From Burkholderiaceae bacterium DAT-1 (lineage in GTDB: Bacteria > Pseudomonadota > Gammaproteobacteria > Burkholderiales > Chitinimonadaceae): a DNA stretch of 64,000 bases. The notes beneath the pieces were generated by a model. The model was not told where the DNA came from and made no database searches. It was given only the letters and a program-made list of their open reading frames with translations. Of this stretch, positions 34,196-49,399 are shown one piece after another. Location: contig JAHRBI010000002.1 in the NCBI GenBank assembly GCA_019084025.1, forward strand, positions 124,001 to 188,000. The letters are read 5' to 3'. Every line of letters begins with the position of its first letter. Position 1 is the stretch's first letter. The translations under genes were made by a program, and so were the position numbers.

Positions 34196-37100
34196 ATGAG
34201 TTACTCATTTACTGAGAAGAAACGCATTCGTAAAAGCTTTGCGAAGCGGGCGAGCGTCCTCGATGTACCCTACCTGCTTGCCACACAGATCGACTCCTAC
34301 ACCGAGTTTCTCCAGCTGGGTGTGTCTGTAGAAGACCGCCAGAATAAAGGCCTGCAAGCGGCCTTTAGCTCGATTTTCCCGATTGTCAGCCATAACGGCT
34401 TCGCACGTCTGGACTTCGTCAGCTACCATCTCGGCGAGCCGCCATTTGATATGGTGGAATGTCAGCAACGCGGTATTACGTACGCAGCCCCGCTGCGCGC
34501 GCGCGTCCGCTTGACCATTTTTGACCGTGAGTCTTCCAAGCCTGTCGTGAAGGAAGCCAAGGAACAAGAAGTCTACATGGGCGAAATTCCGCTCATGACC
34601 AATAACGGTTCCTTCATCATCAACGGTACAGAGCGTGTCATCGTATCGCAGCTGCATCGCTCCCCTGGCGTGTTCTTTGAGCACGATAAGGGTAAGACGC
34701 ATAGCTCCGGCAAGCTCCTGTTCTCCGCACGTGTGATTCCATATCGCGGTTCTTGGCTGGATTTCGAGTTTGATCCGAAGGATCAGCTGTATTTCCGTAT
34801 TGACCGTCGCCGCAAGATGCCTGTAACCATTCTGCTGCGCGCACTGGGTTACAACAACGAACAGATTCTGTCCGAGTTCTTCGACTTTGATCAGTTCCGT
34901 TTGGGTCGTGATGGTGTATTCATGAATGTCGTAGCCGAACGCCTGAAGGGCGAGGTTGCGAAGATGGATATCGTCGCTGCAGATGGCAAGGTCATTGTCC
35001 AAAAGGACAAGCGTATTACCGCTAAGCATATCCGTGATATGCAAACGGCCGGTATCTCGGAACTTGAAGTTCCAACAGACTTCCTATTGGGCCGTATGCT
35101 GGCTTCCAATGTGGTCAGTCCTGATACTGGCGAAGTCATTGCCCGTGCAAACGAAGAAATCACTGAAGATCTGCTGGTCAAGATGGATGCAGGTGGGGTG
35201 ACGACGCTCACCGTGCTTTACATCAACGATCTGGATCAAGGTTCCTATATTTCGTCGACCATGCGTCTGGATGAAACGCCGGATCAGAACGCGGCACGTA
35301 TCGCCATCTATCGCATGATGCGTCCTGGTGAGCCGCCTACGGAAGAAGCCGTTGAGGCACTGTTCCAAGGCCTGTTCTTCGCTGAAGAGCGTTACGACCT
35401 GTCTGCTGTTGGCCGTATGAAGTTCAATCGTCGTGCTTATCCGGATCGTCTGGATGAAAAGGCACCGGGTTGGCAGCGTCGTTTCTACGAGCGCGTCGGT
35501 CCGCAAGGCGTGTTGGGTGCGGGCGTACTGAATACCGAAGACATTATTGCTGTGATCGGCATTCTGCTCGAGCTGCGCAATGGTCGCGGTGAGGTGGACG
35601 ATATCGATCACCTGGGTAACCGTCGCGTGCGTTCGGTGGGTGAGTTGGCTGAGAACCAATTCCGCGCAGGTCTGGTGCGTGTCGAGCGTGCAGTGAAAGA
35701 GCGTCTGTCGCAGGCTGAGAGTGAAAACCTCATGCCGCACGACCTGATCAATGCCAAGCCGGTCAGTGCAGCCATCAAGGAATTCTTTGGTTCCTCGCAG
35801 TTGTCCCAGTTTATGGATCAGACCAATCCGTTGTCGGAAATCACCCACAAGCGCCGTGTATCGGCGCTCGGCCCGGGCGGTCTGACACGCGAGCGTGCAG
35901 GCTTTGAAGTACGTGACGTGCATCCGACCCACTACGGTCGTGTGTGTCCGATCGAAACGCCGGAAGGTCCGAACATTGGTCTGATCAACTCGCTGGCTGT
36001 GTATGCCAAGACCAATGAATACGGTTTCCTGGAAACACCGTACCGTAAGGTGATCGATCAGAAGGTGACTGACGAGATCGAATATCTGTCGGCCATTGAA
36101 GAAGGTAAGTACGTTATCGCTCAGGCAAACGCCAAGCTGGACGAAGCGAATACCCTGATCGATGAGCTGGTCACCTGTCGTGAACATGGCGAAACCATCG
36201 TTGCGCGTCCGGAGCGTGTCCAGTACATGGACGTGGCACCAAGCCAGATCGTATCCGTTGCTGCTTCGCTGATTCCGTTCCTTGAACACGATGATGCGAA
36301 CCGTGCCTTGATGGGCGCCAACATGCAGCGTCAGGCTGTGCCGTGTGTTCGTGCACAGAAGCCGCTCGTAGGTACCGGTATCGAACGTACCTGTGCGGTT
36401 GACTCGGGTACTGCTGTCAAGGCAACGCGTGGCGGTCGTGTGGATTACGTCGATGCAAACCGTATCGTGATTCGCGTGAACGATGATGAAACGCGAGCAG
36501 GCGAAGTTGGTGTCGATATTTACAATCTGGTGAAGTACACCCGTTCCAACCAGAACACCAATATCAACCAGCGTCCGATCGTGGAAGTTGGTGATCTGAT
36601 TGCGCGTAATGACGTGATTGCTGACGGTGCCTCGACCGATTTGGGCGAGTTGGCACTGGGTCAGAATCTGCTGGTGGCATTTATGCCATGGAACGGCTTC
36701 AACTATGAAGATTCGATCCTGATCAGCGAACGCGTGGTGGCGGAAGACCGTTACACCACCATCCATATCGAAGAGTTGTCCGTGAATGCACGTGACACCA
36801 AGCTCGGTGCGGAAGAAATTACCCGCGATATCTCCAATCTGTCCGAGCGTATGCTGGGCCGTCTGGATGAGTCTGGTATCGTGTACATCGGCGCTGAAGT
36901 CGAGCCGGGTGATGTGCTGGTTGGTAAGGTGACACCGAAGGGTGAAACCCAGCTGACACCGGAAGAAAAGCTGCTGCGTGCCATCTTCGGTGAGAAGGCA
37001 TCCGATGTGAAGGATACCTCGCTGCGCGTGCCGTCCGGCATGAGCGGTACCGTCATCGACGTGCAGGTCTTTACCCGTGAAGGCATCGAGCGCGATAAGC

Positions 37101-38365
37101 GTGCCCAGTCCATCATTGATGATGAGCTGAAGCGCTTCCGTCTCGATCTGAACGACCAGATGCGTATTCTGGAAAATGATGCGTTCGAACGTCTGGAACG
37201 TCTGCTGGTTGGCAAAAAGGTCAACGGTGGTCCGAAGCGTATCGCCAAGGGTACCGATATCGACAAGGAATACCTGTCGGGTCTAACCCGTCCGGATTGG
37301 TTCGATATCCGTCTGGCTGACGAAGATGTCGCCAAGCAGCTCGAACTGGTGAAGGAAAACCTTGCCCAGAAGCGTGAAGAGTTCGATCAGCGTTTCGAAG
37401 ACAAGAAGCGTAAGCTGACTCAAGGTGATGAGCTGCCACCGGGCGTCCAGAAGATGGTCAAGGTCTATGTGGCCGTGAAGCGTCGTCTGCAACCTGGTGA
37501 CAAGATGGCCGGTCGTCACGGTAACAAGGGTGTGGTCTCCAAGATTCTGCCGATTGAAGATCTGCCGTACATGGCCGATGGTCAACCGGTCGACATCGTA
37601 TTGAACCCGCTGGGCGTGCCGTCACGGATGAACGTGGGTCAGATTCTCGAGGTTCACCTGGGTTGGGCTGCCAAGGGTCTGGGTCATCGCATCAATGCGA
37701 TGCTGGAACAGCAACGTAAGGCTGCAGAGCTGCGTACGTTCCTGGCCGAGATCTACAACTCGCGCGGCAAGCCGGAAGATCTGGATAGCATGAGCGATGA
37801 GGAAATCATCTCTCTGGCAAACAATCTGCGCGATGGCGTGCCATTTGCGACGCCCGTGTTCGATGGCGCCAAGGAAGAAGACCTGCGTGCGATGCTGCAT
37901 CTGGCCTATCCTTCAGAGGATGAGCACACCAAGAAGCTCGGCTTCAATGCATCCAAGACACAGGTCACCCTGTATGACGGCCGCACAGGTGAAGCCTTCG
38001 ATCGTCGTGTAACAGTGGGTTACATGCACGTGCTGAAGCTGCACCACTTGGTTGATGACAAGATGCACGCTCGTTCAACTGGTCCGTACTCGCTGGTGAC
38101 GCAACAGCCGCTGGGTGGTAAAGCCCAGTTCGGTGGTCAGCGCTTCGGTGAAATGGAAGTGTGGGCGCTGGAAGCATACGGCGCGTCCTATACGCTGCAG
38201 GAAATGCTGACTGTGAAGTCCGATGACGTGAATGGTCGTACGAAGATGTACGAAAACATCGTCAAGGGCGATCACAAGATCGACGCCGGCATGCCGGAAT
38301 CGTTCAACGTGCTGGTCAAGGAAATCCGTTCGCTCGGTATTGATATCGATCTGGAACGTAACTAA
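34196..38365 (+). CDS. rpoB: DNA-directed RNA polymerase subunit beta
   Basis: This 1389-residue catalytic subunit starts [15 protein letters not shown] at ATG 34196, with CGGAG before it; an ATG eleven codons upstream gives an out-of-family extension. The rifampicin region is wild type in appearance ([33 protein letters not shown]). The active-site segments [27 protein letters not shown] and the C-terminal clamp [24 protein letters not shown] are all present. It is followed by rpoC after 90 bases. Confidence 0.98.
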   Translation: MSYSFTEKKRIRKSFAKRASVLDVPYLLATQIDSYTEFLQLGVSVEDRQNKGLQAAFSSIFPIVSHNGFARLDFVSYHLGEPPFDMVECQQRGITYAAPLRARVRLTIFDRESSKPVVKEAKEQEVYMGEIPLMTNNGSFIINGTERVIVSQLHRSPGVFFEHDKGKTHSSGKLLFSARVIPYRGSWLDFEFDPKDQLYFRIDRRRKMPVTILLRALGYNNEQILSEFFDFDQFRLGRDGVFMNVVAERLKGEVAKMDIVAADGKVIVQKDKRITAKHIRDMQTAGISELEVPTDFLLGRMLASNVVSPDTGEVIARANEEITEDLLVKMDAGGVTTLTVLYINDLDQGSYISSTMRLDETPDQNAARIAIYRMMRPGEPPTEEAVEALFQGLFFAEERYDLSAVGRMKFNRRAYPDRLDEKAPGWQRRFYERVGPQGVLGAGVLNTEDIIAVIGILLELRNGRGEVDDIDHLGNRRVRSVGELAENQFRAGLVRVERAVKERLSQAESENLMPHDLINAKPVSAAIKEFFGSSQLSQFMDQTNPLSEITHKRRVSALGPGGLTRERAGFEVRDVHPTHYGRVCPIETPEGPNIGLINSLAVYAKTNEYGFLETPYRKVIDQKVTDEIEYLSAIEEGKYVIAQANAKLDEANTLIDELVTCREHGETIVARPERVQYMDVAPSQIVSVAASLIPFLEHDDANRALMGANMQRQAVPCVRAQKPLVGTGIERTCAVDSGTAVKATRGGRVDYVDANRIVIRVNDDETRAGEVGVDIYNLVKYTRSNQNTNINQRPIVEVGDLIARNDVIADGASTDLGELALGQNLLVAFMPWNGFNYEDSILISERVVAEDRYTTIHIEELSVNARDTKLGAEEITRDISNLSERMLGRLDESGIVYIGAEVEPGDVLVGKVTPKGETQLTPEEKLLRAIFGEKASDVKDTSLRVPSGMSGTVIDVQVFTREGIERDKRAQSIIDDELKRFRLDLNDQMRILENDAFERLERLLVGKKVNGGPKRIAKGTDIDKEYLSGLTRPDWFDIRLADEDVAKQLELVKENLAQKREEFDQRFEDKKRKLTQGDELPPGVQKMVKVYVAVKRRLQPGDKMAGRHGNKGVVSKILPIEDLPYMADGQPVDIVLNPLGVPSRMNVGQILEVHLGWAAKGLGHRINAMLEQQRKAAELRTFLAEIYNSRGKPEDLDSMSDEEIISLANNLRDGVPFATPVFDGAKEEDLRAMLHLAYPSEDEHTKKLGFNASKTQVTLYDGRTGEAFDRRVTVGYMHVLKLHHLVDDKMHARSTGPYSLVTQQPLGGKAQFGGQRFGEMEVWALEAYGASYTLQEMLTVKSDDVNGRTKMYENIVKGDHKIDAGMPESFNVLVKEIRSLGIDIDLERN

Positions 38366-38455
38366 GCCGGAAGGCGCCCGGGGTGAGGCAGTGAGGCCGC
38401 ACCCCGAACGGCGCTGGTATGGCAGGGCCTCACTCGTCAAACGAGGAATGAATAC

Positions 38456-42649
<4,194 letters not shown>

Positions 42650-42698
42650 TGAGATTCGCCGGAGGGTAACTTCCGGCAGATTGACGCTCCTCAATGAT

Positions 42699-42727
42699 GC
42701 GCCGGCTATCCGTCGGCGCGTCTTTTT
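42699..42727 (+). terminator. Terminator of the rpoBC operon
   Basis: A GCGCCG/CGGCGC stem with a 9-base loop is followed by GTCTTTTT, 50 bases after the rpoC stop and just before the rpsL promoter. Confidence 0.8.
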
Positions 42728-42733
42728 GGGGCG

Positions 42734-42763
42734 TTGACATTAAGCGCTTGATTTACCTATAAT
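42734..42763 (+). promoter_or_regulatory. Promoter of the str operon
   Basis: TTGACA (42734-42739) and TATAAT (42758-42763) are both perfect hexamers, spaced 18 bp. The -35 begins 7 bases after the T run of the rpoC terminator. It drives rpsL-rpsG-fusA-tufA. Confidence 0.85.
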
Positions 42764-42837
42764 CTCGCGCTCTTTAGTGGGGGCGGCATTTCGTATCCGT
42801 ACGAAAGGCCAATTTTTTTATTTGGGAAAGTTGAATA

Positions 42838-43212
42838 ATGCCAACCATCAACCAGCTCGTCCGTAAAGGACGTGTTGCGGTCACATCCAAGAGCAAGGTT
42901 CCTGCGCTCGAGGCTTGCCCGCAAAAGCGCGGTGTGTGCACTCGCGTTTACACCACCACTCCGAAGAAGCCGAACTCCGCGCTTCGTAAGGTGTGTAAGG
43001 TCCGCCTGACCAACGGTTTCGAAGTTATTTCGTATATCGGCGGTGAAGGCCACAACCTCCAGGAACACAGCGTTGTGCTGATCCGTGGCGGTCGTGTAAA
43101 GGATTTGCCGGGTGTGCGTTACCACACTGTGCGTGGTTCCCTGGATACCGCAGGTGTCAAGGACCGCAAGCAAGCACGTTCGAAGTACGGCGCAAAGCGT
43201 CCGAAGGCCTAA
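42838..43212 (+). CDS. rpsL: 30S ribosomal protein S12
   Basis: This 124-residue decoding-centre protein has the conserved [13 protein letters not shown] and [16 protein letters not shown] loops, with both lysines where streptomycin resistance changes occur still lysine. The N-terminus [12 protein letters not shown] and C-terminus [10 protein letters not shown] fit the family. It is the first gene of the str operon, 75 bases after the -10. Confidence 0.98.
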   Translation: MPTINQLVRKGRVAVTSKSKVPALEACPQKRGVCTRVYTTTPKKPNSALRKVCKVRLTNGFEVISYIGGEGHNLQEHSVVLIRGGRVKDLPGVRYHTVRGSLDTAGVKDRKQARSKYGAKRPKA

Positions 43213-43374
43213 TTTACTGGCCCGGGTTTGGGTCGCGCGCCCCGAGTCGCGACGAGGCGATTGAGCACGCAAAACGTGTGCGTAATCGTCGAGTAAGTGA
43301 TCGTCCAGATGGGCGGTCGCGAGTGGTGTAACAATTTGTGCATACACTACTCAACTGAATCAGAGGTATGAGCA
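43213..43374 (+). promoter_or_regulatory. rpsL-rpsG spacer, candidate S7 feedback site
   Basis: The 162-base S12-S7 gap is longer than the corresponding E. coli spacer, where S7 binds to repress itself and distal genes. It contains short complementary segments (GTCGCG/CGCGAC and CGATT/AATCG). Assignment is by position; no separate promoter is evident. Confidence 0.35.
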
Positions 43375-43845
43375 ATGCCAAGACGCAGAGAAGTACCGAA
43401 GCGTGAAGTGCTTCCGGATCCAAAGTTTCACAGCGAAGAGCTGTCCAAGTTCATGAACGTCGTGATGCAAGACGGTAAGAAGTCTGTTGCAGAACGCATC
43501 GTGTACGGCGCTCTCGAAATCATCGAGAAGAAGACTGGCAAGACCCCCCTTGAGGTGTTCTCCCAAGCCCTCAACAACGTGAAGCCAGTCGTTGAAGTGA
43601 AGAGCCGTCGCGTCGGTGGTGCAAACTACCAGGTGCCGGTTGAAGTCCGTCAGTCCCGCCGTGTGGCACTGGCTATGCGCTGGTTGCGTGAAGCAGCTCG
43701 CAAGCGTGGCGAGAAGTCCATGGGTCAGCGTCTGGCTGGCGAATTGCTGGATGCGGCTGAAGGCCGTGGCGGCGCGATGAAGAAGCGTGATGAAGTGCAT
43801 CGTATGGCTGAAGCCAACCGTGCATTTGCTCACTACCGCTTCTAA
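43375..43845 (+). CDS. rpsG: 30S ribosomal protein S7
   Basis: This 156-residue primary 16S rRNA-binding protein of the 30S head starts [23 protein letters not shown]. The beta-hairpin that contacts tRNA ([19 protein letters not shown]) and the end [13 protein letters not shown] fit the family. In E. coli S7 is the translational repressor of the str operon. It has an AGAGG ribosome site. fusA follows after 27 bases. Confidence 0.98.
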   Translation: MPRRREVPKREVLPDPKFHSEELSKFMNVVMQDGKKSVAERIVYGALEIIEKKTGKTPLEVFSQALNNVKPVVEVKSRRVGGANYQVPVEVRQSRRVALAMRWLREAARKRGEKSMGQRLAGELLDAAEGRGGAMKKRDEVHRMAEANRAFAHYRF

Positions 43846-43872
43846 TACATTCCTTTATCAAAGGTATTGGCT

Positions 43873-45969
43873 GTGGCTCGCATAACACCCATTGAACGCT
43901 ACCGGAATATCGGTATCAGTGCGCACATCGACGCGGGTAAAACCACGACGACCGAGCGTATCCTTTTTTACACTGGTGTGAATCACAAGATTGGTGAAGT
44001 TCACGACGGCGCCGCCACCATGGACTGGATGGAGCAAGAGCAGGAGCGTGGTATTACCATTACCTCCGCTGCAACCACCACGTTCTGGAGAGGGATGGCC
44101 AACCAGTACGAGCAGCACCGTTTCAACATCATCGATACCCCGGGTCACGTTGACTTCACCATTGAAGTGGAACGTTCGATGCGCGTATTGGATGGTGCAT
44201 GTATGGTTTACTGCGCTGTGGGTGGTGTTCAGCCCCAGTCGGAAACCGTATGGCGCCAAGCCAACAAGTATCAAGTGCCGCGTCTCGCTTTCGTGAATAA
44301 GATGGACCGTACCGGTGCCAACTTCTTCCGCGTGGTCGAGCAACTGCGTACGCGCCTGAAGGCTAATCCTGTTCCGGTGGTGATTCCTATCGGTGCAGAA
44401 GATGGCTTCGAAGGCGTGGTCGATCTGTTGAAGATGCAGGCTATCTTCTGGGATGAAGCTTCGCAAGGTATGAAGTTCGAATACCGCGAAATCCCGGCTG
44501 AACTGCAGGCTGTCGCTACTGAGTGGCGTGAAAAGATGGTTGAGGCTGCTGCCGAATCGTCTGAAGACCTGATGAACAAGTACCTGGAAGAGGGTGATCT
44601 GAGCGAAGCTGAGATCGTGAATGCCCTGCGCCAGCGCACCATCGCCTGTGAAATTCAGCCGATGCTGTGTGGTACTGCGTTCAAGAACAAGGGTGTTCAG
44701 CGTATGCTCGACGCCGTGATCGACTTCCTGCCTTCGCCAGTGGACATTCCGCCAGTCAAGGGTGTGGATGATCGCGAGCAGCCGGTTACCCGTGAAGCAT
44801 CGGATACCGCACCGTTCTCCGCTCTGGCCTTTAAGCTGATGAATGACCCGTATGTCGGTCAGCTGACCTTCTTCCGTGTTTACTCTGGCGTCGTGAATTC
44901 CGGCGACACCGTGATGAATGCGGTGAAGGGTAAGAAGGAGCGTATGGGCCGTATCGTTCAGATGCACGCAAACGATCGTCAAGAAATTGACGAAGTGCGC
45001 GCAGGCGATATCGCTGCAGGTATCGGTCTGAAGGATGTCACCACCGGTGAAACCCTGTGCTCGCCAGACAATGTTGTGATTCTGGAGCGCATGGTGTTCC
45101 CTGAGCCGGTGATTTCGGTTGCTGTTGAGCCGAAGACCAAGGCCGACCAGGAAAAGATGGGTATCGCTCTGGGCCGTCTGGCCAAGGAAGATCCGTCCTT
45201 CCGCGTACGTACCGACGAAGAAACCGGCCAGACAATTATGTCCGGCATGGGTGAGTTGCACCTGGAAATTCTGGTTGATCGCATGAAGCGCGAATTTGGC
45301 GTGGAAGCGAACGTGGGCGCCCCGCAAGTGGCATACCGCGAAACCATTACCAAGGTTGCTGCCGATGTGGAAGGTAAGCATGCCAAGCAGTCTGGTGGTA
45401 AGGGTCAGTACGGTCACTGCGTGATCACGCTCGAACCGTCCGGCGAAGGCAAGGGCTACAAGTTCCTGGATGAAATCAAGGGCGGTACCATTCCGCGTGA
45501 ATTCATCCCGTCGGTGGACAAGGGTATCCAGAACACACTGAAGGCTGGTGTGCTGGCTGGCTTCCCGGTGGTGGATGTGACCGTTCACCTGACCTTCGGT
45601 TCCTACCATGACGTTGACTCGTCGCAAATCGCGTTTGAATTGGCTGGCTCGCTGGCATTCAAGGAAGCGATGCGTCGTGCAGGTCCGGTGATTCTGGAAC
45701 CGATGATGGCTGTGGAAATCGAAACGCCGGAAGACTATATGGGCGACATCATGGGCGATATTTCGTCCCGTCGCGGTATGTTGCAAGGGATGGATGACAA
45801 CCCTGCTGGCGGCAAGATGATCAAGGCCGAAGTTCCGCTGTCGGAAATGTTCGGTTATTCGACTACGCTGCGTTCGATGTCGCAAGGTCGTGCTACGTAC
45901 TCCATGGAGTTCAAGCACTATTCCGAAGCGCCGCGCAACGTTGCTGATGCGATCATCAACAAGAAGTAA
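43873..45969 (+). CDS. fusA: Elongation factor G
   Basis: This 698-residue translocase GTPase has G1 AHIDAGKT, G3 DTPGHVDF and G4 NKMD, then domains II-V. The start is taken as GTG 43873 ([12 protein letters not shown]), which aligns with the family and has AAAGG eight bases before. An in-frame TTG two codons earlier has poor spacing. The fusidic-acid pocket segments look ordinary. It lies between rpsG and tufA and also serves ribosome recycling with RRF. Confidence 0.97.
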   Translation: MARITPIERYRNIGISAHIDAGKTTTTERILFYTGVNHKIGEVHDGAATMDWMEQEQERGITITSAATTTFWRGMANQYEQHRFNIIDTPGHVDFTIEVERSMRVLDGACMVYCAVGGVQPQSETVWRQANKYQVPRLAFVNKMDRTGANFFRVVEQLRTRLKANPVPVVIPIGAEDGFEGVVDLLKMQAIFWDEASQGMKFEYREIPAELQAVATEWREKMVEAAAESSEDLMNKYLEEGDLSEAEIVNALRQRTIACEIQPMLCGTAFKNKGVQRMLDAVIDFLPSPVDIPPVKGVDDREQPVTREASDTAPFSALAFKLMNDPYVGQLTFFRVYSGVVNSGDTVMNAVKGKKERMGRIVQMHANDRQEIDEVRAGDIAAGIGLKDVTTGETLCSPDNVVILERMVFPEPVISVAVEPKTKADQEKMGIALGRLAKEDPSFRVRTDEETGQTIMSGMGELHLEILVDRMKREFGVEANVGAPQVAYRETITKVAADVEGKHAKQSGGKGQYGHCVITLEPSGEGKGYKFLDEIKGGTIPREFIPSVDKGIQNTLKAGVLAGFPVVDVTVHLTFGSYHDVDSSQIAFELAGSLAFKEAMRRAGPVILEPMMAVEIETPEDYMGDIMGDISSRRGMLQGMDDNPAGGKMIKAEVPLSEMFGYSTTLRSMSQGRATYSMEFKHYSEAPRNVADAIINKK

Positions 45970-45975
45970 TTTTAG

Positions 45976-45998
45976 TGGCCGGACGGCATGTCCGGCCA
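45976..45998 (+). other. Intercistronic hairpin between fusA and tufA
   Basis: A perfect 9-bp stem TGGCCGGAC/GTCCGGCCA with a 5-base loop lies 6 bases after the fusA stop. Only TTA follows, so it is at best a weak terminator. It may act as an RNA-stability or processing hairpin that sets relative tufA expression. Confidence 0.6.
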
Positions 45999-46043
45999 TT
46001 ACTTGAATTCAGACAAACACTGTTAACTTAGGAATTTGCAAAC

Positions 46044-47234
46044 ATGGCAAAAGAAAAGTTCGAACGGACAAAGCCGCACGTAAACGTTGGTACCATTGGC
46101 CACGTTGACCACGGTAAGACCACTCTGACCGCAGCTATCACTACCATTCTGTCCAAGAAGTTCGGTGGCGAAGCCAAGGGTTACGACCAGATCGACAGCG
46201 CGCCTGAAGAAAAGGCTCGTGGTATTACCATTAATACCGCTCACGTTGAATACGAAACCGAAAACCGTCACTACGCTCACGTTGACTGCCCAGGTCACGC
46301 TGACTACGTGAAGAACATGATTACCGGTGCAGCCCAGATGGATGGCGCGATCCTGGTTGTGTCCTCCGCTGACGGTCCTATGCCGCAAACACGTGAACAC
46401 ATCCTGTTGGCTCGTCAGGTTGGCGTGCCTTACATCATCGTGTTCATGAACAAGGCTGACATGGTTGATGATGCCGAGTTGCTCGAACTGGTGGAAATGG
46501 AAGTTCGCGAACTTCTGTCCAAGTACGACTTCCCGGGTGACGACCTGCCGATCATCAAGGGTTCCGCACTGAAGGCCCTGGAAGGCGACCAGTCCGAAAT
46601 CGGCGAACCGGCTATCTTCCGTCTGGCGGAAGCACTGGACAGCTACATCCCGACACCGGAGCGTGCTGTTGATGGCGCGTTCCTGATGCCGGTTGAAGAC
46701 GTATTCTCGATCTCTGGTCGTGGCACCGTGGTGACCGGTCGCGTTGAGCGCGGTATCGTCAAGGTCGGCGAAGAAATTGAAATCGTTGGTATCAAGCCGA
46801 CCGTCAAGACCACTTGTACCGGTGTGGAAATGTTCCGCAAGCTGCTGGATCAAGGTCAAGCTGGTGACAACATCGGCGCGCTGCTGCGCGGTACAAAGCG
46901 TGAAGACGTTGAGCGTGGTCAAGTTCTGGCCAAGCCGGGTTCGATCACACCGCACACCAAGTTTGCTGGTTCCGTGTACGTGCTGAGCAAGGATGAAGGT
47001 GGTCGTCACACCCCGTTCTTCAACGGCTATCGTCCGCAGTTCTACTTCCGTACCACTGACGTGACTGGTGCAGTTGAACTGCCGGCCGGCACCGAAATGG
47101 TGATGCCAGGCGACAACGTTGAAGTGGTTGTTTCCCTGATCGCTCCGATCGCTATGGAACAAGGTCTGCGCTTCGCTATCCGCGAAGGTGGTCGTACTGT
47201 TGGCGCCGGTGTGGTTGCCAAGGTCATCGAGTAA
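46044..47234 (+). CDS. tufA: Elongation factor Tu, copy A
   Basis: This 396-residue protein is identical to the tufB product. It has G1 [16 protein letters not shown] and NKAD with all three domains complete. About 12 synonymous base differences distinguish the genes. Identity continues for 17 bases from the stop codon, into the S10 promoter region. It is the last gene of the str operon, followed at once by a terminator. Confidence 0.98.
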   Translation: MAKEKFERTKPHVNVGTIGHVDHGKTTLTAAITTILSKKFGGEAKGYDQIDSAPEEKARGITINTAHVEYETENRHYAHVDCPGHADYVKNMITGAAQMDGAILVVSSADGPMPQTREHILLARQVGVPYIIVFMNKADMVDDAELLELVEMEVRELLSKYDFPGDDLPIIKGSALKALEGDQSEIGEPAIFRLAEALDSYIPTPERAVDGAFLMPVEDVFSISGRGTVVTGRVERGIVKVGEEIEIVGIKPTVKTTCTGVEMFRKLLDQGQAGDNIGALLRGTKREDVERGQVLAKPGSITPHTKFAGSVYVLSKDEGGRHTPFFNGYRPQFYFRTTDVTGAVELPAGTEMVMPGDNVEVVVSLIAPIAMEQGLRFAIREGGRTVGAGVVAKVIE

Positions 47235-47263
47235 TTGGTGATTTAAAGCTGGTCGGGTATAAT
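47235..47263 (+). promoter_or_regulatory. Candidate S10 operon promoter nested in the str terminator
   Basis: TTGGTG (47235-47240) immediately follows the tufA stop and is 17 bp from a perfect TATAAT (47258-47263). That TATAAT forms most of the loop of the terminator hairpin 47249-47273. The start would be about 60 bases before rpsJ. The -35 is weak (TTG kept). Confidence 0.6.
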
Positions 47264-47278
47264 GCCCGACCAGTTTTT
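47249..47278 (+). terminator. Terminator of the str operon, with a promoter -10 in its loop
   Basis: A perfect 9-bp stem CTGGTCGGG/CCCGACCAG with a 7-base loop TATAATG is followed by TTTTT. An upstream A run extends the pairing. It starts 15 bases after the tufA stop. Confidence 0.85.
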
Positions 47279-47329
47279 GCTCTTTAACCTCGGCAGAGTC
47301 AATCTGCCTTGCTCTTTCAAGGAAGCATC

Positions 47330-47641
47330 ATGCAAAACCAAAAGATCCGTATCCGCCTCAAGGCTTATGATTACGCCCTGATCGACCGTTCGGCACAAGA
47401 AATCGTTGATACCGCCAAGCGCACTGGCGCTGTGGTGAAGGGTCCGGTTCCGCTTCCGACCAAGATCGAACGCTTTGACATTCTGCGTTCGCCGCACGTG
47501 AACAAGACTTCTCGCGATCAGCTGGAAATCCGTACCCATCTGCGTCTGATGGACATTGTCGATCCTACCGACAAGACCGTTGATGCACTGATGAAGCTGG
47601 ATCTGCCGGCTGGCGTTGACGTAGAGATCAAGCTGCAATAA
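47330..47641 (+). CDS. rpsJ: 30S ribosomal protein S10
   Basis: This 103-residue protein of the 30S head is also known as NusE, the antitermination partner of NusB and contact of NusG. Its start is [19 protein letters not shown] at ATG 47330, with AAGGAAG upstream; an earlier in-frame codon is rejected. [22 protein letters not shown] and [12 protein letters not shown] match the family. It is the first gene of the S10 operon but is separated from rplC by 177 bases. Confidence 0.98.
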   Translation: MQNQKIRIRLKAYDYALIDRSAQEIVDTAKRTGAVVKGPVPLPTKIERFDILRSPHVNKTSRDQLEIRTHLRLMDIVDPTDKTVDALMKLDLPAGVDVEIKLQ

Positions 47642-47646
47642 TTTTC

Positions 47647-47676
47647 TTGCAGTAATTCAATACGTTGCGTTATACT
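47647..47676 (+). promoter_or_regulatory. Candidate internal promoter between rpsJ and rplC
   Basis: TTGCAG (47647-47652) and TATACT (47671-47676) are spaced 18 bp, directly before a 12-bp hairpin with a T-rich tail. The combination looks like a promoter followed by an attenuator. Confidence 0.5.
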
Positions 47677-47717
47677 CGCGGGCTACGCTGTTATTGGCGT
47701 AGCCCGCGTTTTACTTT
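47677..47717 (+). terminator. Terminator-like attenuator hairpin between rpsJ and rplC
   Basis: A perfect 12-bp stem CGCGGGCTACGC/GCGTAGCCCGCG with an 8-base loop is followed by TTTTACTTT. It sits inside the S10 operon. Further on a GCCGGC/GCCGGC hairpin (47780-47799) precedes the rplC ribosome site. The region could carry L4-type feedback, which in E. coli acts before rpsJ. Confidence 0.7.
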
Positions 47718-47818
47718 GTGTGCCTCGAAATCGCGTCTGTAAGCGCTTTTGAGCGTTCGCAGGTGGCGTATTCAGGTATGCCGGCCAATCGTAGCCGGCC
47801 CTTTGAAAGGAAAGAACG

Positions 47819-48463
47819 ATGAGCTTAGGACTTGTCGGACGCAAGGTAGGCATGACCCGCGTTTTCGCAGAAGATGGTGCTTCCATCCCTGTGACCGTGC
47901 TGGATCTGTCTGCTAACCGCGTTACGCAAATCAAGACTCAAGATGTCGATGGCTATACTGCCGTTCAAGTGACTTACGGCGATCGCCGTGCAAGCCGCGT
48001 GAACAAGGCTGAGGCTGGACATTTCTCCAAGGCTGGCGTTGAAGCCGGTCGTGGTCTGCATGAGTTCGCATTGACTGCTGAAGAGCTGGCCAAGTTCCAG
48101 CCGGGCGCATCGATCTCTGTTGAGATCTTCACCGTGGGTCAACTGGTCGATGTGACCGGTACCTCCCAAGGTAAGGGTTTCTCCGGTGCGATCAAGCGTC
48201 ACAACTTCTCCTCGCAGCGCGCCTCCCACGGTAACTCCGTGTCGCACAACGCTCCGGGTTCTATCGGTATGGCACAAGATCCGGGTCGTGTTTTCCCGGG
48301 TAAGCGCATGGCCGGTCAGCTCGGTAACGTCAAGCGCACCACCCAGAATCTGGAAGTGGTTCGTGTTGATGCTGAGCGTGGTCTGTTGTTGGTCAAGGGT
48401 GCCGTTCCTGGCTCCAAGGGCAATGACGTGGTGGTTCGTCCCGCAGTGAAGGCAGGTGCGTAA
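47819..48463 (+). CDS. rplC: 50S ribosomal protein L3
   Basis: This 214-residue early-assembly protein binds near the peptidyl-transferase centre. It starts [20 protein letters not shown], with the long loop [17 protein letters not shown] and GQDP-like [19 protein letters not shown], whose Gln is a methylation target in E. coli (here in the same region). The Shine-Dalgarno is GAAAGGAAAG. The stop TAA overlaps the rplD ATG by one base. Confidence 0.98.
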   Translation: MSLGLVGRKVGMTRVFAEDGASIPVTVLDLSANRVTQIKTQDVDGYTAVQVTYGDRRASRVNKAEAGHFSKAGVEAGRGLHEFALTAEELAKFQPGASISVEIFTVGQLVDVTGTSQGKGFSGAIKRHNFSSQRASHGNSVSHNAPGSIGMAQDPGRVFPGKRMAGQLGNVKRTTQNLEVVRVDAERGLLLVKGAVPGSKGNDVVVRPAVKAGA

Positions 48464-49086
48464 TGGAACTTAAAGTCATCAATGCAAGCGGTCAGGCCGC
48501 TGCCAGTGTGACCGCATCCGACGCACTGTTCGGTCGCGAATACAACGAAGCACTGGTTCATCAAGTTGTTACCGCCTATCTGGCGAATGCCCGTAGCGGC
48601 AATCGCGCCCAGAAGGATCGCGGTGATGTGAAGCACTCAACACGCAAGCTGTACCGCCAAAAGGGCACCGGTAATGCGCGTTCGGGTTCCATCGCTAATC
48701 CGATCCGTCGTGGCGGTGGTAAGATTTTCCCGAGCAGCCCGGACGAAAACTTCAGCCACAAGGTCAATCGCAAGATGTACCGTGCTGGCGTGGCAACCAT
48801 TCTGTCCAAGCTGGTTCGTGAAGAGCGTCTGCTGGTTGTGGATAGCTTCACTGTTGAAACCCCGAAGACCAAGGCTTTTGCTCAGCAACTGGCTGGTTTC
48901 GGTTTCGCAGGTCGTACGCTGATCGTGACCGACAAGCTGGACGAAAATCTCTACCTGGCTTCCCGTAACCTGCCTAACGTGCTCGTGCTCGAGCCGTCCC
49001 AGGCTGATCCGGTGTCGCTGGTGCGCTTCAATAAAGTGCTCGTGACCCGTGAAGCGCTGAAGCAGATCGAGGAGTTGCTGGCATGA
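48463..49086 (+). CDS. rplD: 50S ribosomal protein L4
   Basis: This 207-residue protein has a long loop reaching the exit tunnel ([25 protein letters not shown]), a site of macrolide resistance; it looks wild type. In E. coli it also represses the S10 operon by transcription attenuation and translation. It overlaps rplC by TAATG and rplW by ATGA, so the three are coupled. Confidence 0.98.
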   Translation: MELKVINASGQAAASVTASDALFGREYNEALVHQVVTAYLANARSGNRAQKDRGDVKHSTRKLYRQKGTGNARSGSIANPIRRGGGKIFPSSPDENFSHKVNRKMYRAGVATILSKLVREERLLVVDSFTVETPKTKAFAQQLAGFGFAGRTLIVTDKLDENLYLASRNLPNVLVLEPSQADPVSLVRFNKVLVTREALKQIEELLA

Positions 49087-49388
49087 ATCAAGTGAATCAG
49101 GAACGTTTGCTCCAGGTTATCCTGGCGCCCGTTATTTCGGAAAAGAGCACCTTCGTTGCCGACAAGAACGAGCAAGTGGTGTTCCGCGTCGTGACTGATG
49201 CCACCAAGGCAGAAATCAAGGCTGCGGTCGAGCTGCTCTTCAAGGTGCAGGTTGATTCCGTTCAAGTGACCAACGTGAAGCCGAAACAAAAGCGTTTCGG
49301 TCGTTCTACCGGTTGGCGCAAGGGCTGGAAGAAGGCTTACATCGCTCTCAAGCCGGGTCAAGAAATTGACCTCCAGGCTGGCAACTAA
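49083..49388 (+). CDS. rplW: 50S ribosomal protein L23
   Basis: This 101-residue protein at the tunnel exit is the docking site for trigger factor and SRP. Recognised segments are [36 protein letters not shown] and [26 protein letters not shown]. The N-terminus is slightly longer than E. coli L23. It overlaps rplD by four bases; rplB follows after 11. Confidence 0.97.
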   Translation: MNQVNQERLLQVILAPVISEKSTFVADKNEQVVFRVVTDATKAEIKAAVELLFKVQVDSVQVTNVKPKQKRFGRSTGWRKGWKKAYIALKPGQEIDLQAGN

Positions 49389-49399
49389 GGGGAACGACG

